A DNA stretch of 36,021 nucleotides from Solirubrobacteraceae bacterium (GCA_016462625.1 JAEMSV010000040.1:1-36021), one strand, 5' to 3'; counted from the first letter of the stretch, positions 1 to 7,904 are shown. The notes: a model not told the origin generated them from the letters alone. Made by a program: numbers and translations.

Positions 1-154
1 TCCCCCGCCCGATCCGAAGGAGACGGCGCGGCTGCTCATGGCCACCCACCGCGAGTACCTGCTCGACACCTTCGGCGACGGGCGGCCGAAGCGCGGCGCC
101 ACGCGCGCGGCGACCCGCACGCTCGACGCGCTCTGGGCCCGACTGCTGGCCTGA
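1..154 (+). CDS. C-terminal end of a TetR-type regulator (partial)
   Basis: The frame is open from the window edge and stops with TGA at 152-154, giving about 50 residues. The segment ends in a helix of the type RTLDALWARLLA, preceded by ETARLLMATHREYLL, which looks like the last helices of a TetR-family ligand-binding domain. The DNA-binding domain lies outside the window, so the family call is inference from the tail and the setting: a TetR gene 27 bp upstream of, and on the same strand as, a P450 gene. If correct, it may control that P450. Confidence 0.5.
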   Translation, partial: PPPDPKETARLLMATHREYLLDTFGDGRPKRGATRAATRTLDALWARLLA

Positions 155-169
155 CGTCCACGCCAGGCG

Positions 170-175
170 TAGGAT
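170..175 (+). promoter_or_regulatory. -10 element TAGGAT for a leaderless P450 mRNA
   Basis: TAGGAT matches the actinobacterial TAnnnT -10 pattern and lies 6 nt before the GTG start at 182, so transcription should begin at or very near the start codon. No Shine-Dalgarno sequence is visible. The -35 side was not resolved. Confidence 0.4.
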
Positions 176-181
176 CGGCCC

Positions 182-1537
182 GTGGCACTTCCCCCCGGTC
201 CCGGCGGTCCCTCGCTCGTCGTCTCGGCGCAGTTCCTCCGGCGCCCGCTCGACAGCCTGCGCCGGTGGCAGGGCGAGTACGGCGACGCGTTCACCATCCG
301 CTTCACCGGCTTCAAGCCCGGGGTCTACGTCTCCGACCCACAGGAGATCAAGGCGCTCCTGACGGGTGACCAGTCAGACCTGCTGGCGGGTGAGGCGAAC
401 TCGTTCCTCGCCCCCGTCCTCGGGCCGAACTCGGTGCTCGTGCTCGACGGCCGCGAGCACCTGCGCCAGCGCAAGCTCCTGCTGCCCCCGTTCCAGGGCT
501 CGCACATCACCACCTTCCGCGAGATCATCCGCGCCGCCGCCGAGCGCGAGGTCGACCGCTGGCGCGCGGGCGACCGGATCGTCCTGCGCGACCGGATGCG
601 CGCGCTGACCTTCGACGTCATCTCCCACGCGGTGTTCGGCGTCACCGAGCCCGCGCGCGTCGAGCGGCTGCGGACCGCGCTCACGGCGGTCATCGACGTC
701 GCGACCGCCGCCCTGCTGCTCCCCGGCCTCCAGACCGACCTCGGCCCGTACAGCCCCGGCGGCCGGCTCAAGCGCCGTCTGGCCGCGGCCGACGCGCTCA
801 TCCTCGAGGAGATCCGCACGCGCAGGGCCGCGCCTGATCTCGACGAGCGTGACGACGTCCTCTCCCTCCTGCTGCGCGCCCGCGACGAGGACGGTCGGGC
901 GATGAGCGACGACGAGCTGCGCGACGAGCTGTTCACCATGCTGGCGGCCGGTCACGAGACGACCGCCACCGGGCTGGCCTTCACCTTCGAGATCCTGCTG
1001 CGCAACCCCGAGGCCCTGGCCCGCGTACGGCAGGCGATCGAGGAGGAGGACGACGCCTACCTCGACGCCACGGCCAAGGAGTCGCTGCGGCTGCGGCCCG
1101 TCGTCGATGCCGCGGAGCGCACCCTGACGAAGCCGCGCACCGTCGCCGGATATGAGCTCCCGCCCGGCACGATGGTGTTCCCGGCGATCGCACTGGTGCA
1201 CCACCGGCCCGACCTCTACCCCGAGCCCGACGCGTTCCGCCCCGAGCGGTTCCTCGACGGCGGCGCAGAGTCCTACGCCTGGCTCCCGTTCGGCGGCGGG
1301 ATCCGGCGCTGCATCGGCGCCGCGCTCGCGCAGGCGGAGATGGTCGAGGTGCTGCGCGTCGTCGCCGCGCGCACCGAGCTGCACCCGCGGCGCAGCGGGC
1401 CCGACCCGATCGTGATGCGCGGCGTGACGCTCGCGCCCAAGCACGGCGTGCCCGTGACCGTGCGCCGCGTGCTGCCGACTGGCGTGCGCCCCAAGACGAC
1501 CGCGCCGGCGATGCGCGAGCCGGCGACCGTGGCCTGA
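182..1537 (+). CDS. Cytochrome P450 monooxygenase
   Basis: Soluble 451-residue haem-thiolate monooxygenase that would oxidise an organic substrate using electrons from a ferredoxin/reductase pair; no redox partner gene is next to it. The family signatures are complete. The I-helix oxygen-activation motif AAGHETT lies around residues 254-260, the K-helix ExxR is E300-R303, and the haem loop FGGGIRRCIG is residues 370-379 with the iron ligand Cys377. The N-terminal PPGPGGP run resembles the proline-rich hinge of bacterial P450s, and there is no membrane anchor. The GTG start fits the leaderless -10 at 170-175. It follows a TetR gene tail on the same strand, and its stop is one base from the stop of the convergent cupin gene. 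The substrate cannot be told from the sequence. Confidence 0.95.
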   Translation: MALPPGPGGPSLVVSAQFLRRPLDSLRRWQGEYGDAFTIRFTGFKPGVYVSDPQEIKALLTGDQSDLLAGEANSFLAPVLGPNSVLVLDGREHLRQRKLLLPPFQGSHITTFREIIRAAAEREVDRWRAGDRIVLRDRMRALTFDVISHAVFGVTEPARVERLRTALTAVIDVATAALLLPGLQTDLGPYSPGGRLKRRLAAADALILEEIRTRRAAPDLDERDDVLSLLLRARDEDGRAMSDDELRDELFTMLAAGHETTATGLAFTFEILLRNPEALARVRQAIEEEDDAYLDATAKESLRLRPVVDAAERTLTKPRTVAGYELPPGTMVFPAIALVHHRPDLYPEPDAFRPERFLDGGAESYAWLPFGGGIRRCIGAALAQAEMVEVLRVVAARTELHPRRSGPDPIVMRGVTLAPKHGVPVTVRRVLPTGVRPKTTAPAMREPATVA

Positions 1538-1538
1538 C

Positions 1539-2000
1539 CTAGCGCAACGGCGGCCCGACGACGCGCATCCCGACCTCGGCGCCGAGCTCCGCGAACGCGG
1601 CGGGGACGATGGCATCGGTCGGCAGCGCCGCGAACCGGTCGAAGAACGGCTCCATTCCCGCCGGGGTGAACAGGACGAGGATCCGCGCGGGGGCGCTCCC
1701 AGCGCTGACGAAGCAGTGCGCGACGCCGCGCGGAACGAAGACGAATGTCCCGGACGGCGCGTCGGAGATTTCCTCGCCGAGCTGGAAGCGCAGGTCGCCT
1801 TCGAGCACGAGCCACGCCTCGTCCTGCGCATCGTGCACGTGCAGCGGCGGGCCGTCGCCGGGCGCGATCTCGTTCTCCAACGCCGTGAGCATGCCGCCCG
1901 TGTCCTCGGCGCGCACCTTGAACGTGAGCGGGCCGCCGGCCGGGCCCTGGATGGTCGTTCCCTGACCGGGAAGCACGACGCAAGCGATCGGATCGGACAT
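1539..2000 (-). CDS. Cupin-domain protein (quercetinase-like)
   Basis: Small 153-residue single cupin barrel. Cupin motif 1 is visible as GPPLHVHDAQDEAWLVLEGD, giving the metal ligands HxH and a following Glu. Motif 2 is the region PSGTFVFVPRGVAHCF with its His. The arrangement resembles quercetin 2,3-dioxygenase-like small cupins, which bind Fe, Mn or Ni. An enzyme or a binding/isomerase role are both possible, and the substrate is unknown. The gene is divergent from a second cupin (start 2036) with only 35 bp between the start codons. A -10-like TACGAT ends 7 nt before its ATG. Its 3' end is one base from the P450 stop. Confidence 0.85.
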   Translation of the reverse strand: MSDPIACVVLPGQGTTIQGPAGGPLTFKVRAEDTGGMLTALENEIAPGDGPPLHVHDAQDEAWLVLEGDLRFQLGEEISDAPSGTFVFVPRGVAHCFVSAGSAPARILVLFTPAGMEPFFDRFAALPTDAIVPAAFAELGAEVGMRVVGPPLR

Positions 2001-2035
2001 GGCGAAGATCGTACGGAGCCTGCCACCATGCGGCG
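2001..2035. promoter_or_regulatory. Compact divergent promoter region between two cupin genes
   Basis: The 35-bp gap carries a minus-strand TACGAT (plus 2008-2013), 7 nt before the ATG at 2000, and a plus-strand CACCAT (2024-2029), 6 nt before the ATG at 2036. Each -35 region must therefore lie inside or beside the opposite gene. Both mRNAs would be leaderless. The hexamers are weak evidence individually. Confidence 0.35.
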
Positions 2036-2497
2036 ATGCGTCGCCTCAATCTGAACGACCCCGAGTTCACCTACGAGCCCGACGATCCGGAGGGGTTCCG
2101 CGCCGGCCGATTCCGCCTCGCGCTCGGCGCGAAGGACACGGGTGCGAGCCTGTACGAGCTACCGCCCAGGCAGGCGATCTGCCCGTACCACTACGAGTAC
2201 GGCGAGGAGGAGTGGGCCCTCGTGATCGCCGGCCACCCGACGCTGCGCACGCCCGAGGGCGAACACCGGCTCGACCCCATGGACACCGTCTTCTTCCCCA
2301 AGGGCGCCGAGGGCGCGCACCTCCTGCGCAACGACACGGACGAGCCCGTTCAGGTCCTGATGTGGTCGACCATCGTCCACCCCAGCGCGACGGCGTACCC
2401 GGACAGTGGGAAGGTCGGCGTCTGGGTCGAGGATCGCTCCGAGAACCTCATGGTCGAGCGCCGGCACGACGTGCCGTACTACCACGGCGAGGTCTGA
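2036..2497 (+). CDS. Cupin-domain protein
   Basis: 153-residue single-domain cupin, the same length as its divergent neighbour but not closely similar to it. Cupin motif 1 is degenerate (PYHYEYGEEEWALVIAG): HxxxxxEEE supplies one His and Glu residues in place of the usual HxH. Motif 2 is DTVFFPKGAEGAHLL with a His. The family includes small metal-binding enzymes and sugar or aromatic-acid binding proteins. A second in-frame-independent ATG at 2028 is upstream, but 2036 gives the natural N-terminus MRRLNLNDPEF. The stop is 4 bp from the stop of the convergent TetR gene. Function is unknown beyond the fold. Confidence 0.8.
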   Translation: MRRLNLNDPEFTYEPDDPEGFRAGRFRLALGAKDTGASLYELPPRQAICPYHYEYGEEEWALVIAGHPTLRTPEGEHRLDPMDTVFFPKGAEGAHLLRNDTDEPVQVLMWSTIVHPSATAYPDSGKVGVWVEDRSENLMVERRHDVPYYHGEV

Positions 2498-2501
2498 CGT
2501 C

Positions 2502-3119
2502 TCAGACCCAGGCGAGGCGATCGAGGATCGCCGTCGCCGAGCGCAGCAGGTGCTCGCGGTCGACCTGCGGGTCGTCGAGCACCATCTGCACGTGCTCGAG
2601 CGCGAGGGCGAGCAGGATTCGCGCCAGCAGCTCGTCGTCGAGGCGCTCGCCGCGGGCGAGCAGCGGCTGCCCCCAGCGCACGAGCTCGCGGGTGCGGTCC
2701 AGCAGCGCGTCGCGCCGGCGGTCGACGAGCTTGCGGACGACGGCAGGCGTGCCCTCGGGCAGGTGCAGCACGAGCTGCCAGGTCAGCGGCCGCTCAGCGG
2801 CGGCCTCGAGCACGCGACCGAGGCTCCCCAGCAGCAGGTCGCGCGGGGACTGGTCGCCCGGATCATCGGGAACCACGCGGTCGAGGACGGCCTCGACCCG
2901 GCGCTGCTCGCGACGCAGCAGCGCGATCTGGAGCGCGGCGAGGCTCGGGTACGCGCGGTAGACGATCGGCTTCGTCACGCCCGCCTCGGTGGCGATGCGC
3001 TGGGCCTGCACCGCGCCGTAGCCCTCCTCGACGATGAGGCGCAGCGTGATGTCGAGCAGCTGGCGGCGCCGGTCGGCGATCGGCATCCGCGGCGCGGATG
3101 CGACTCCGCGCGGGCTCAT
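2502..3119 (-). CDS. TetR-family regulator, second gene of a coupled pair
   Basis: 205-residue TetR-type repressor. The N-terminal helix-turn-helix is residues ~13-60 (LLDITLRLIVEEGYGAVQAQ, then IATEAGVTKPIVYRAY), with the family's conserved AGV..P.VY.. recognition helix. The C-terminal helical domain would bind the inducer. The start was set at the ATG of the ATGA overlap with the upstream TetR gene (ATG at 3119-3117, stop TGA at 3118-3116), which implies translational coupling. A longer frame reaching 3191 would lie entirely inside the upstream gene. It is a paralogue of that gene: both share a PLTWQ block and a block ending in LVRWG in the ligand domain. The two may act together or as a heterodimer (inference). 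Confidence 0.88.
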   Translation of the reverse strand: MSPRGVASAPRMPIADRRRQLLDITLRLIVEEGYGAVQAQRIATEAGVTKPIVYRAYPSLAALQIALLRREQRRVEAVLDRVVPDDPGDQSPRDLLLGSLGRVLEAAAERPLTWQLVLHLPEGTPAVVRKLVDRRRDALLDRTRELVRWGQPLLARGERLDDELLARILLALALEHVQMVLDDPQVDREHLLRSATAILDRLAWV

Positions 3120-3739
3120 GCGCGCCCGCCTCCGGCGGGCAGGAGCGACACGATGTCCGCGACCGCGCCGGCGACCCGCTTCGGCGGCCACCGGTCCGGC
3201 TCGGCGAGCACGAGGCGCCCGAGGTCCTCCCCGACGGCGACGATCATCCGTGCGACGACGTGCGAGTCCGCCCCCTCAGGCATGCCGCCCACCTGCGCGA
3301 GCCCCCAGCGCACGAGGCCCTCGACGCGGTCGATGATCTCGCGGCGGCGCTGCTCGTAGCGGCGGCGCAGCGTGTCCGGACGACCCGAGGCCGGCATGAG
3401 CAGGACCTGCCAGGTCAGCGGATCGGCGCGGACGGCGTCGAGGAAGCGCTCGGCCGCAGCCGCCAGCACCTGCGGGGGTGACGCGTCGCCGGGCGACGCG
3501 AGCAGGTCGGCGGGGATCGCCGAGAGCGCGCGGGCCTCCACGTCGTCGGCGGCGGCCCGGAGCAGCGCGTCGAGGTCGCCGAACAGCGCGTAGAGCGGTG
3601 TGCGGGTGATCCCGGCCTCCTTCGCGATGACCTCCATCGTCAGTCCGGAGAATCCATCGCGGGCAAGGACGCGACGCGTGGCATCGAGGATCTGGCGGCG
3701 CCGCGTATCGGCGTCGAGACGTGGAGTGCGCGTTGCCAC
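3116..3739 (-). CDS. TetR-family regulator, first gene of a coupled pair
   Basis: TetR-type repressor of about 207 residues. The HTH runs from QILDATRRVLARDGFSGLTM to IAKEAGITRTPLYALF; the C-terminal domain carries the DPLTWQVLLMPASG segment shared with the downstream paralogue. The GTG at 3739 is preferred because a -10-like CATGAT sits 6 nt upstream and the HTH then begins at the usual distance. An in-frame ATG at 3772 abuts the dyad operator and is the alternative (218 residues). The gene is divergent from a large membrane protein (start 3815). The 32-bp dyad at 3774-3805 between them is the probable binding site, so autoregulation and control of the membrane protein are likely. Confidence 0.88.
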   Translation of the reverse strand: MATRTPRLDADTRRRQILDATRRVLARDGFSGLTMEVIAKEAGITRTPLYALFGDLDALLRAAADDVEARALSAIPADLLASPGDASPPQVLAAAAERFLDAVRADPLTWQVLLMPASGRPDTLRRRYEQRRREIIDRVEGLVRWGLAQVGGMPEGADSHVVARMIVAVGEDLGRLVLAEPDRWPPKRVAGAVADIVSLLPAGGGRA

Positions 3740-3773
3740 GCGCAAATCATGGCGCGTATGCGGACGACCCATG

Positions 3774-3805
3774 CGTTACCACGATGTTCGTACATTCCGG
3801 TAACG
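3774..3805. promoter_or_regulatory. Predicted TetR operator (32-bp dyad)
   Basis: The outer arms CGTTACC (3774-3780) and GGTAACG (3799-3805) are perfect inverted repeats. Inside, ATGT and ACAT are also symmetric about the same centre, so 26 of 32 positions obey dyad symmetry. It lies between the divergent TetR gene and membrane-protein gene and overlaps the TAACGT -10 element (3801-3806), 8 nt before the ATG at 3815. Size, symmetry and place fit a TetR-family operator. Confidence 0.65.
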
Positions 3806-3814
3806 TTCCGGCGC

Positions 3815-5710
3815 ATGACCGCGGGAAGCCTCTCGCTCGCCGCCGCCGCACCCTCCGCGGGCGGCGCCGAGACCACGCAGATCCTGATCGTCACGCTGGC
3901 CGCCTCCGCGGTCCTCGGCGTCCTCGTCCTCGTCGGTCTGCGCCAGCGCACCCGGCCGCTCGCCGTGGTCGAGACCTTCGAACGGTGGAGCCGCGGCGTC
4001 GGCGGACTCCCCGGCTGGGCCGCCATCCCCGCATCGATCGCCGCGATCGCACTGATCCCCTGCCTGCTCGGCCTCATCTGGGATGAGTCCCTGCACATCG
4101 ACAACGGGCGCGACGACGGCCCGCTCGCCAACCCGTCCCATTACCTGTTGCTGCTTGGCCTCCTCGGGGGGCTCGCGGCCGGGTGGCTCGCCGTGGTTCT
4201 CCCGAAGCCCGGCGAGCTGCCCGGCCCCGCCGCGGTCCGGCTGACGCGGGACTGGTCGGCGCCGGTGGGCGGCGTCCTCATTACCTGCGCGTCGGCGTTC
4301 TCGCTCGCCGGGTTCCCGCTCGATGACGTCTCGCACCGCCTGTTCGGCCAGGACGTGACGCTCTGGGGCACCACCCACCTGTGGATGATGGTCGGCCCCG
4401 TCATCACCGTCATCGGCCTGATGATCCTCCTGCGTGAAGGCCGTCTGGCCATGCGCAGCGAGCGCGGCGCCGACGCGGCCCCCTCCGCGTCGGCGCCGCT
4501 CCTCCTTCGCCCGCTGCGCGTCCTCAGCCGGGCCGACGTCCAGGCCGGTCTCGCCGGCGGCGGGCTGCTTCTCGGCCTGACGATCTTCCAGGGCGAGTTC
4601 GACTACGGCGTGCCGCAGTTCCGCCTGCTGTTCCATCCCGTCACCATCGCCGGCGCGGCGGCGATCGCCCTCGTGTGCACCCGCATCGTCGGCGGCCGCC
4701 TCGCGCTCGCCTGGGCGGTCGGCTTCTACCTCGTCACCCGCTGCGCGTACACCGTGATCGTCGGCCCGATCTTCGGCCAGTCGGTCGCCCATTTCCCGCT
4801 CTACCTCGCCGAGGCCCTGCTCGTGGAACTCGCGGCGCTGATGGCGAATCCGCAGCGGCGTTCCGTCGTGTTCGGCCTCCTGGCCGGAGCCCTGATCGGC
4901 ACCGTGGGGGTCGCCGCCGAATGGGCGTGGAGCCAGGTGTGGATGCCGATCTCCTGGCCGGGTCACATCCTGGCCGGCGCGATCGCGGTGGCGCTGCCGG
5001 TAGCGATGGCCGGCGGCGTCCTCGCGGTCTTCATCGCGGGCGGGCTGCAGCAGCGCAGCGAGCTGATGCGCTCGCGCGCGTTCCAGCTCGGCGCGGTGGC
5101 CGCGGTCCTCGTCATCGGCGTCGTGCTCGCAGGTCTGCGCCCGACCGACTCCCCCGACGCGCGGGTGATCGTCTCGCTCGAAGAGGTCCGCTCCGCGCCC
5201 CAGCGCGAGGTCGTGGCGACCGTCCGGTTCGACCCGCCCGAGGTCGCGCGTGACGCAGACTGGCTGCGCTCGATCTCTTACCAGGGCAAGGAGCCACTGC
5301 GCACCGACGAGCTGCGGGAGGTCGCGCCCGACGTCTGGCGCTCCGAGCCGATGCCCGTCCACAGCACGTGGAAGTCGGCCATTCGCCTGCACCGCGGCAC
5401 GACGATGTCCGGCGTCCCGGTCTTCCTGCCGCGCGACGAGGGCATCCCCGCCGCCGAGGTCCCGGCCCCGGCGTCGTTCACCCGCCCGCTCGTCGTCGAG
5501 AAGCAGCTGCTCCAGCGAGAGGCCAAGGACGACGTGCCCGCCGGAGCCACCCTGACCGCGCAGCTGATCGTGCTGATCGCGGTGCTCACCCTGCTCGGCC
5601 TCGCCGGGTGGTGCCTGGTCCGGCTCGGTTGCTCGGCCGAGCCGGATCGGGCGAAATCGGCCGCCTCTCGCCGCCCCGCCATGGCGGCGCACGAGATTTC
5701 GACAGTCTGA
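3815..5710 (+). CDS. Polytopic membrane protein with His/Asp repeats and C-terminal external domain
   Basis: 631 residues with many hydrophobic segments through roughly residue 460, a soluble domain (~470-585) and a last membrane helix (~590-612). No named family was recognised. Two segments share the pattern D-x3-H-x3-G-x-D followed by His: D90/H94/G98/D100/H109 and D170/H174/G178/D180/H188. Further His residues occur next to membrane segments (LLFHPV, VAHFPLYLAE, WPGHILAGA). Such spacing suggests metal or haem ligands, but this is inference. The soluble part is a beta-rich domain that could resemble FixH/YtkA-type modules. The start at 3815 is chosen because TAACGT lies 8 nt upstream and the dyad operator lies just before it; the frame extends upstream to 3749 through the operator. 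Probably repressed by the divergent TetR protein. Confidence 0.75.
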   Translation: MTAGSLSLAAAAPSAGGAETTQILIVTLAASAVLGVLVLVGLRQRTRPLAVVETFERWSRGVGGLPGWAAIPASIAAIALIPCLLGLIWDESLHIDNGRDDGPLANPSHYLLLLGLLGGLAAGWLAVVLPKPGELPGPAAVRLTRDWSAPVGGVLITCASAFSLAGFPLDDVSHRLFGQDVTLWGTTHLWMMVGPVITVIGLMILLREGRLAMRSERGADAAPSASAPLLLRPLRVLSRADVQAGLAGGGLLLGLTIFQGEFDYGVPQFRLLFHPVTIAGAAAIALVCTRIVGGRLALAWAVGFYLVTRCAYTVIVGPIFGQSVAHFPLYLAEALLVELAALMANPQRRSVVFGLLAGALIGTVGVAAEWAWSQVWMPISWPGHILAGAIAVALPVAMAGGVLAVFIAGGLQQRSELMRSRAFQLGAVAAVLVIGVVLAGLRPTDSPDARVIVSLEEVRSAPQREVVATVRFDPPEVARDADWLRSISYQGKEPLRTDELREVAPDVWRSEPMPVHSTWKSAIRLHRGTTMSGVPVFLPRDEGIPAAEVPAPASFTRPLVVEKQLLQREAKDDVPAGATLTAQLIVLIAVLTLLGLAGWCLVRLGCSAEPDRAKSAASRRPAMAAHEISTV

Positions 5711-5780
5711 CCAAGACAAACGCGCTCGGGTCGCGTAGCTTCCGGCTCTTCACTGCCCTCCGCTTGAAGGACGACGACGT

Positions 5781-6593
5781 ATGACCCCGCCCGACACCAT
5801 CCTCCTGGTCCACGGATTCTGGGTGACTCCCAGGAGCTGGGAGGACTGGAAGGCCCGCTACGAGGCGAAGGGGTTCAAGGTCATCGCCCCGGCGTACCCG
5901 GGCTTCGACGTCGAAGTCGAGGCCCTGAACGAGGACCCGACGCCCGTGGTCGACCTGCGCGTGCCGGAGATCATCGAGAAGTTCGAGGGTGTCCTGGACC
6001 AGCTCGACTCGCCGCCGATCATCATCGGCCACTCGGCCGGCGGCGCGTTCACGCAGATCCTGCTCGACCACGGCTACGGCGCCGCGGGCGTCGCGGTGAA
6101 CTCCGCGCCGACCGAGGGCGTCAAGGCGCTCCCGCCCGAGCAGATCAAGGCGACCTTCCCCGTCCTGAAGAATCCGGCCAACCACCACAAGGCCGTGGGG
6201 TACACGTTCGAGCAGTGGAAGTACGCGTTCACGAACGGCTTCACGGAGGAGCGCGCGAAGGAGCTGTACGACCGCTACCACGTGCCCGCCTCCGGCCGGA
6301 TCCTGTGGGACAGCGTCACCGCGAACCTGCTGCCCGGCCACCAGGACACGTGGGTCGACTACAAGAACGCCGACCGCGCGCCGCTGCTGTTCATCTCGGG
6401 CAGCACGGACAACCTGATGCCGCCCGCGATCCAGAAGTCGAACCTCAAGCACTACAAGGGCGAGGGCACGATCACGGAGATCAAGGAGTTCGAGGGGCCG
6501 CACCTCCTGCCGTCCTTCGAGGGCTGGGAAGCGGTCGCCGATTACGCCCTGGACTGGGCGCTCGAGCACGCGAAGACGGGCGATCCGGCCTGA
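5781..6593 (+). CDS. Alpha/beta hydrolase
   Basis: 270-residue cytoplasmic alpha/beta-hydrolase fold enzyme. The N-terminal strand ends in LLVHGFW (oxyanion-hole HG). The nucleophile elbow is GHSAGG with Ser85, the acid is probably Asp210 in SGSTDNLMPP, and the catalytic His is His241 in EFEGPHLLPSF, so the triad is complete. A cap-like insertion lies between about residues 115 and 185. There is no signal peptide. A good Shine-Dalgarno (GAAGGA, about 5765-5770) precedes the ATG, unlike many genes here that look leaderless. The globin gene follows 22 bp downstream on the same strand, so the two may be cotranscribed. An esterase, lactonase or C-C hydrolase are all possible. Confidence 0.9.
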   Translation: MTPPDTILLVHGFWVTPRSWEDWKARYEAKGFKVIAPAYPGFDVEVEALNEDPTPVVDLRVPEIIEKFEGVLDQLDSPPIIIGHSAGGAFTQILLDHGYGAAGVAVNSAPTEGVKALPPEQIKATFPVLKNPANHHKAVGYTFEQWKYAFTNGFTEERAKELYDRYHVPASGRILWDSVTANLLPGHQDTWVDYKNADRAPLLFISGSTDNLMPPAIQKSNLKHYKGEGTITEIKEFEGPHLLPSFEGWEAVADYALDWALEHAKTGDPA

Positions 6594-6615
6594 CCGGCAT
6601 ATCCTCGGTGGGAGC

Positions 6616-7068
6616 GTGACCGAGCTCCACGACATCGAGACCCGTGACGACATCGAGCGCCTCGTGCGCGCGTTCTACGGACGCGCGCTCGAGGACGAGA
6701 TCATCGGGTGGCTCTTCACCGACGTCGCGAAGCTCGACGTCGAGGCACACGTCCCCCAGATCGCGTCGTTCTGGGAGACGGTGCTCCTCGGGGTGAAGTC
6801 CTACAACGGCTCGCCGTTCCCGCCCCACTACGACCTGCACATGAAGGCGGGCTTGAAGCCCGGGCACTTCGCGCGGTGGGTGGCGCTGTGGGAGACGACG
6901 GTCGACGAGCTGTTCTCCGGCGAGCGCGCGACGATGGCGAAGGCCCATGCCCTGCGGGTGGCGCAGGCGTTCAGCCGGCGGCTGCAGGACTACCCGGCGC
7001 GCGGCGGGGTCGCCGACCCGCCGGAGGGACTCCTGCCGATGACGCAGCACGTTCCCAAGTCCGACTAG
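6616..7068 (+). CDS. Group III truncated haemoglobin
   Basis: 150-residue globin of the two-over-two fold. Alignment by eye to the Campylobacter Ctb type places Tyr21 at B10 (RAFYGRAL), the proximal haem ligand F8 at His71 (PPHYDLHM) and Trp88 at G8 (HFARWVALW). The block ASFWETVLLGVKSYNGSPF matches the conserved E-helix/CE region of the group. Family members bind O2 and are linked to NO or peroxide handling in the cytoplasm. The GTG start has GGGAG about 5 nt upstream. The gene follows the hydrolase by 22 bp. Its TAG stop overlaps the stop of the convergent SGNH gene in the shared bases CTAG (7065-7068). About 20 residues after the globin fold are extra. Confidence 0.9.
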   Translation: MTELHDIETRDDIERLVRAFYGRALEDEIIGWLFTDVAKLDVEAHVPQIASFWETVLLGVKSYNGSPFPPHYDLHMKAGLKPGHFARWVALWETTVDELFSGERATMAKAHALRVAQAFSRRLQDYPARGGVADPPEGLLPMTQHVPKSD

Positions 7069-7904
7069 CGGCCCAGCACGAGGCGCGCGGCGCTCTCCTG
7101 GAGCCGTGCGGCGAGCTCAGCCGGGAGGCCGCCGTGGAAGCGCAGACCGCGAGGGCTCTCCCGGAAGATCCTCGCGTAGAACACGCATGCCGCGGCGTAT
7201 GCGCTGGCGGGGCCGGGGTGATGGCCATCGAACTCCCATGTCAGGGCGGGCCAATCGTCAGCGTTCGCGGCGAGCAGGGCGGTTCCCGCGGGAGCGACCT
7301 CCACGCCCAGGCGCGTTCCGACCTCCGCGTACCCGCGCGCGAGCGCGAGCTGCATGCTCCGATAGCCGCGAAGCCCGAGCTCCGGCGAGCCCCTGCGATA
7401 GCCCGCGGTCTCGTACAGCAACGGCCGCGCGCCGCGTGTGCGAATCTCGGCGGCGAACCGCCGGGCGGCCGGATACATCTCCTGCTTCCTCCACGCGTCG
7501 ATCGCAGGAATCTGGCTCTGCTCCTGGAGCACGACGACGTCCCAGGACGACGCGCGCAGCGACGTGAACGACTCCGGTCGCGCAAGATGGTCAGCCAGCC
7601 GTGCGCCGGCCACGGCGAGCGCCCGGACGGCGACATGCTTGCCGCCGCTGCGCGCGAGCCGGTCGAGCGTCGTGGGCGTGTCGTTGACGTAGGTCATGCT
7701 GTTGCCGACGAACAGCACGCACAGGTCCGCCGGACGGTCCGGCTCGCAGCGAACGGGTCCGAGACTTTGCCGGGCGACAGCGAAACCGGATGCCCGCGTC
7801 GTGCGGGTCTCCGGCACCGGGTGCGTCACGCGCCACGCCAAGGCGACGCCAATCAGTAACAGGCCGAGGACCAGGATCTGGGGTCGCACCCGCCTCGTCT
7901 GCAT
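7065..7904 (-). CDS. Membrane-anchored SGNH/GDSL-type hydrolase
   Basis: 279 residues. A single N-terminal hydrophobic helix (about 9-24) after basic residues anchors the protein so that the catalytic domain faces outside. Block I is LFVGNSMTYVND with the nucleophile Ser69 (GNS in place of GDS). VVVLQEQSQ (about 123-131) is the block III-like strand. Block V is the EFDGHHPGPASAY stretch with Asp226 and His229. These are the Ser-Asp-His residues of SGNH esterases, so an O-acyl or O-acetyl esterase acting on an extracellular glycan or lipid is likely; the substrate is unknown. The stop is shared with the globin gene stop (CTAG). A signal anchor rather than a cleaved peptide is inferred. Confidence 0.85.
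   Translation of the reverse strand: MQTRRVRPQILVLGLLLIGVALAWRVTHPVPETRTTRASGFAVARQSLGPVRCEPDRPADLCVLFVGNSMTYVNDTPTTLDRLARSGGKHVAVRALAVAGARLADHLARPESFTSLRASSWDVVVLQEQSQIPAIDAWRKQEMYPAARRFAAEIRTRGARPLLYETAGYRRGSPELGLRGYRSMQLALARGYAEVGTRLGVEVAPAGTALLAANADDWPALTWEFDGHHPGPASAYAAACVFYARIFRESPRGLRFHGGLPAELAARLQESAARLVLGR

Noticed and set aside
374..2029. Long minus-strand open frame of 551 codons across the P450 gene
   Set aside because: Shadow frame of high-GC coding DNA: Arg/Ala/Gly-rich, no domain, antisense to a complete P450 with all motifs. The same holds for long frames opposite 3815-5710, 5781-6593, 13624-15048, 20659-21651 and 33837-35777.
3749..3814. Upstream in-frame start for the membrane protein
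   Set aside because: It would place the whole dyad operator and -10 inside the coding region; the ATG at 3815 fits both.
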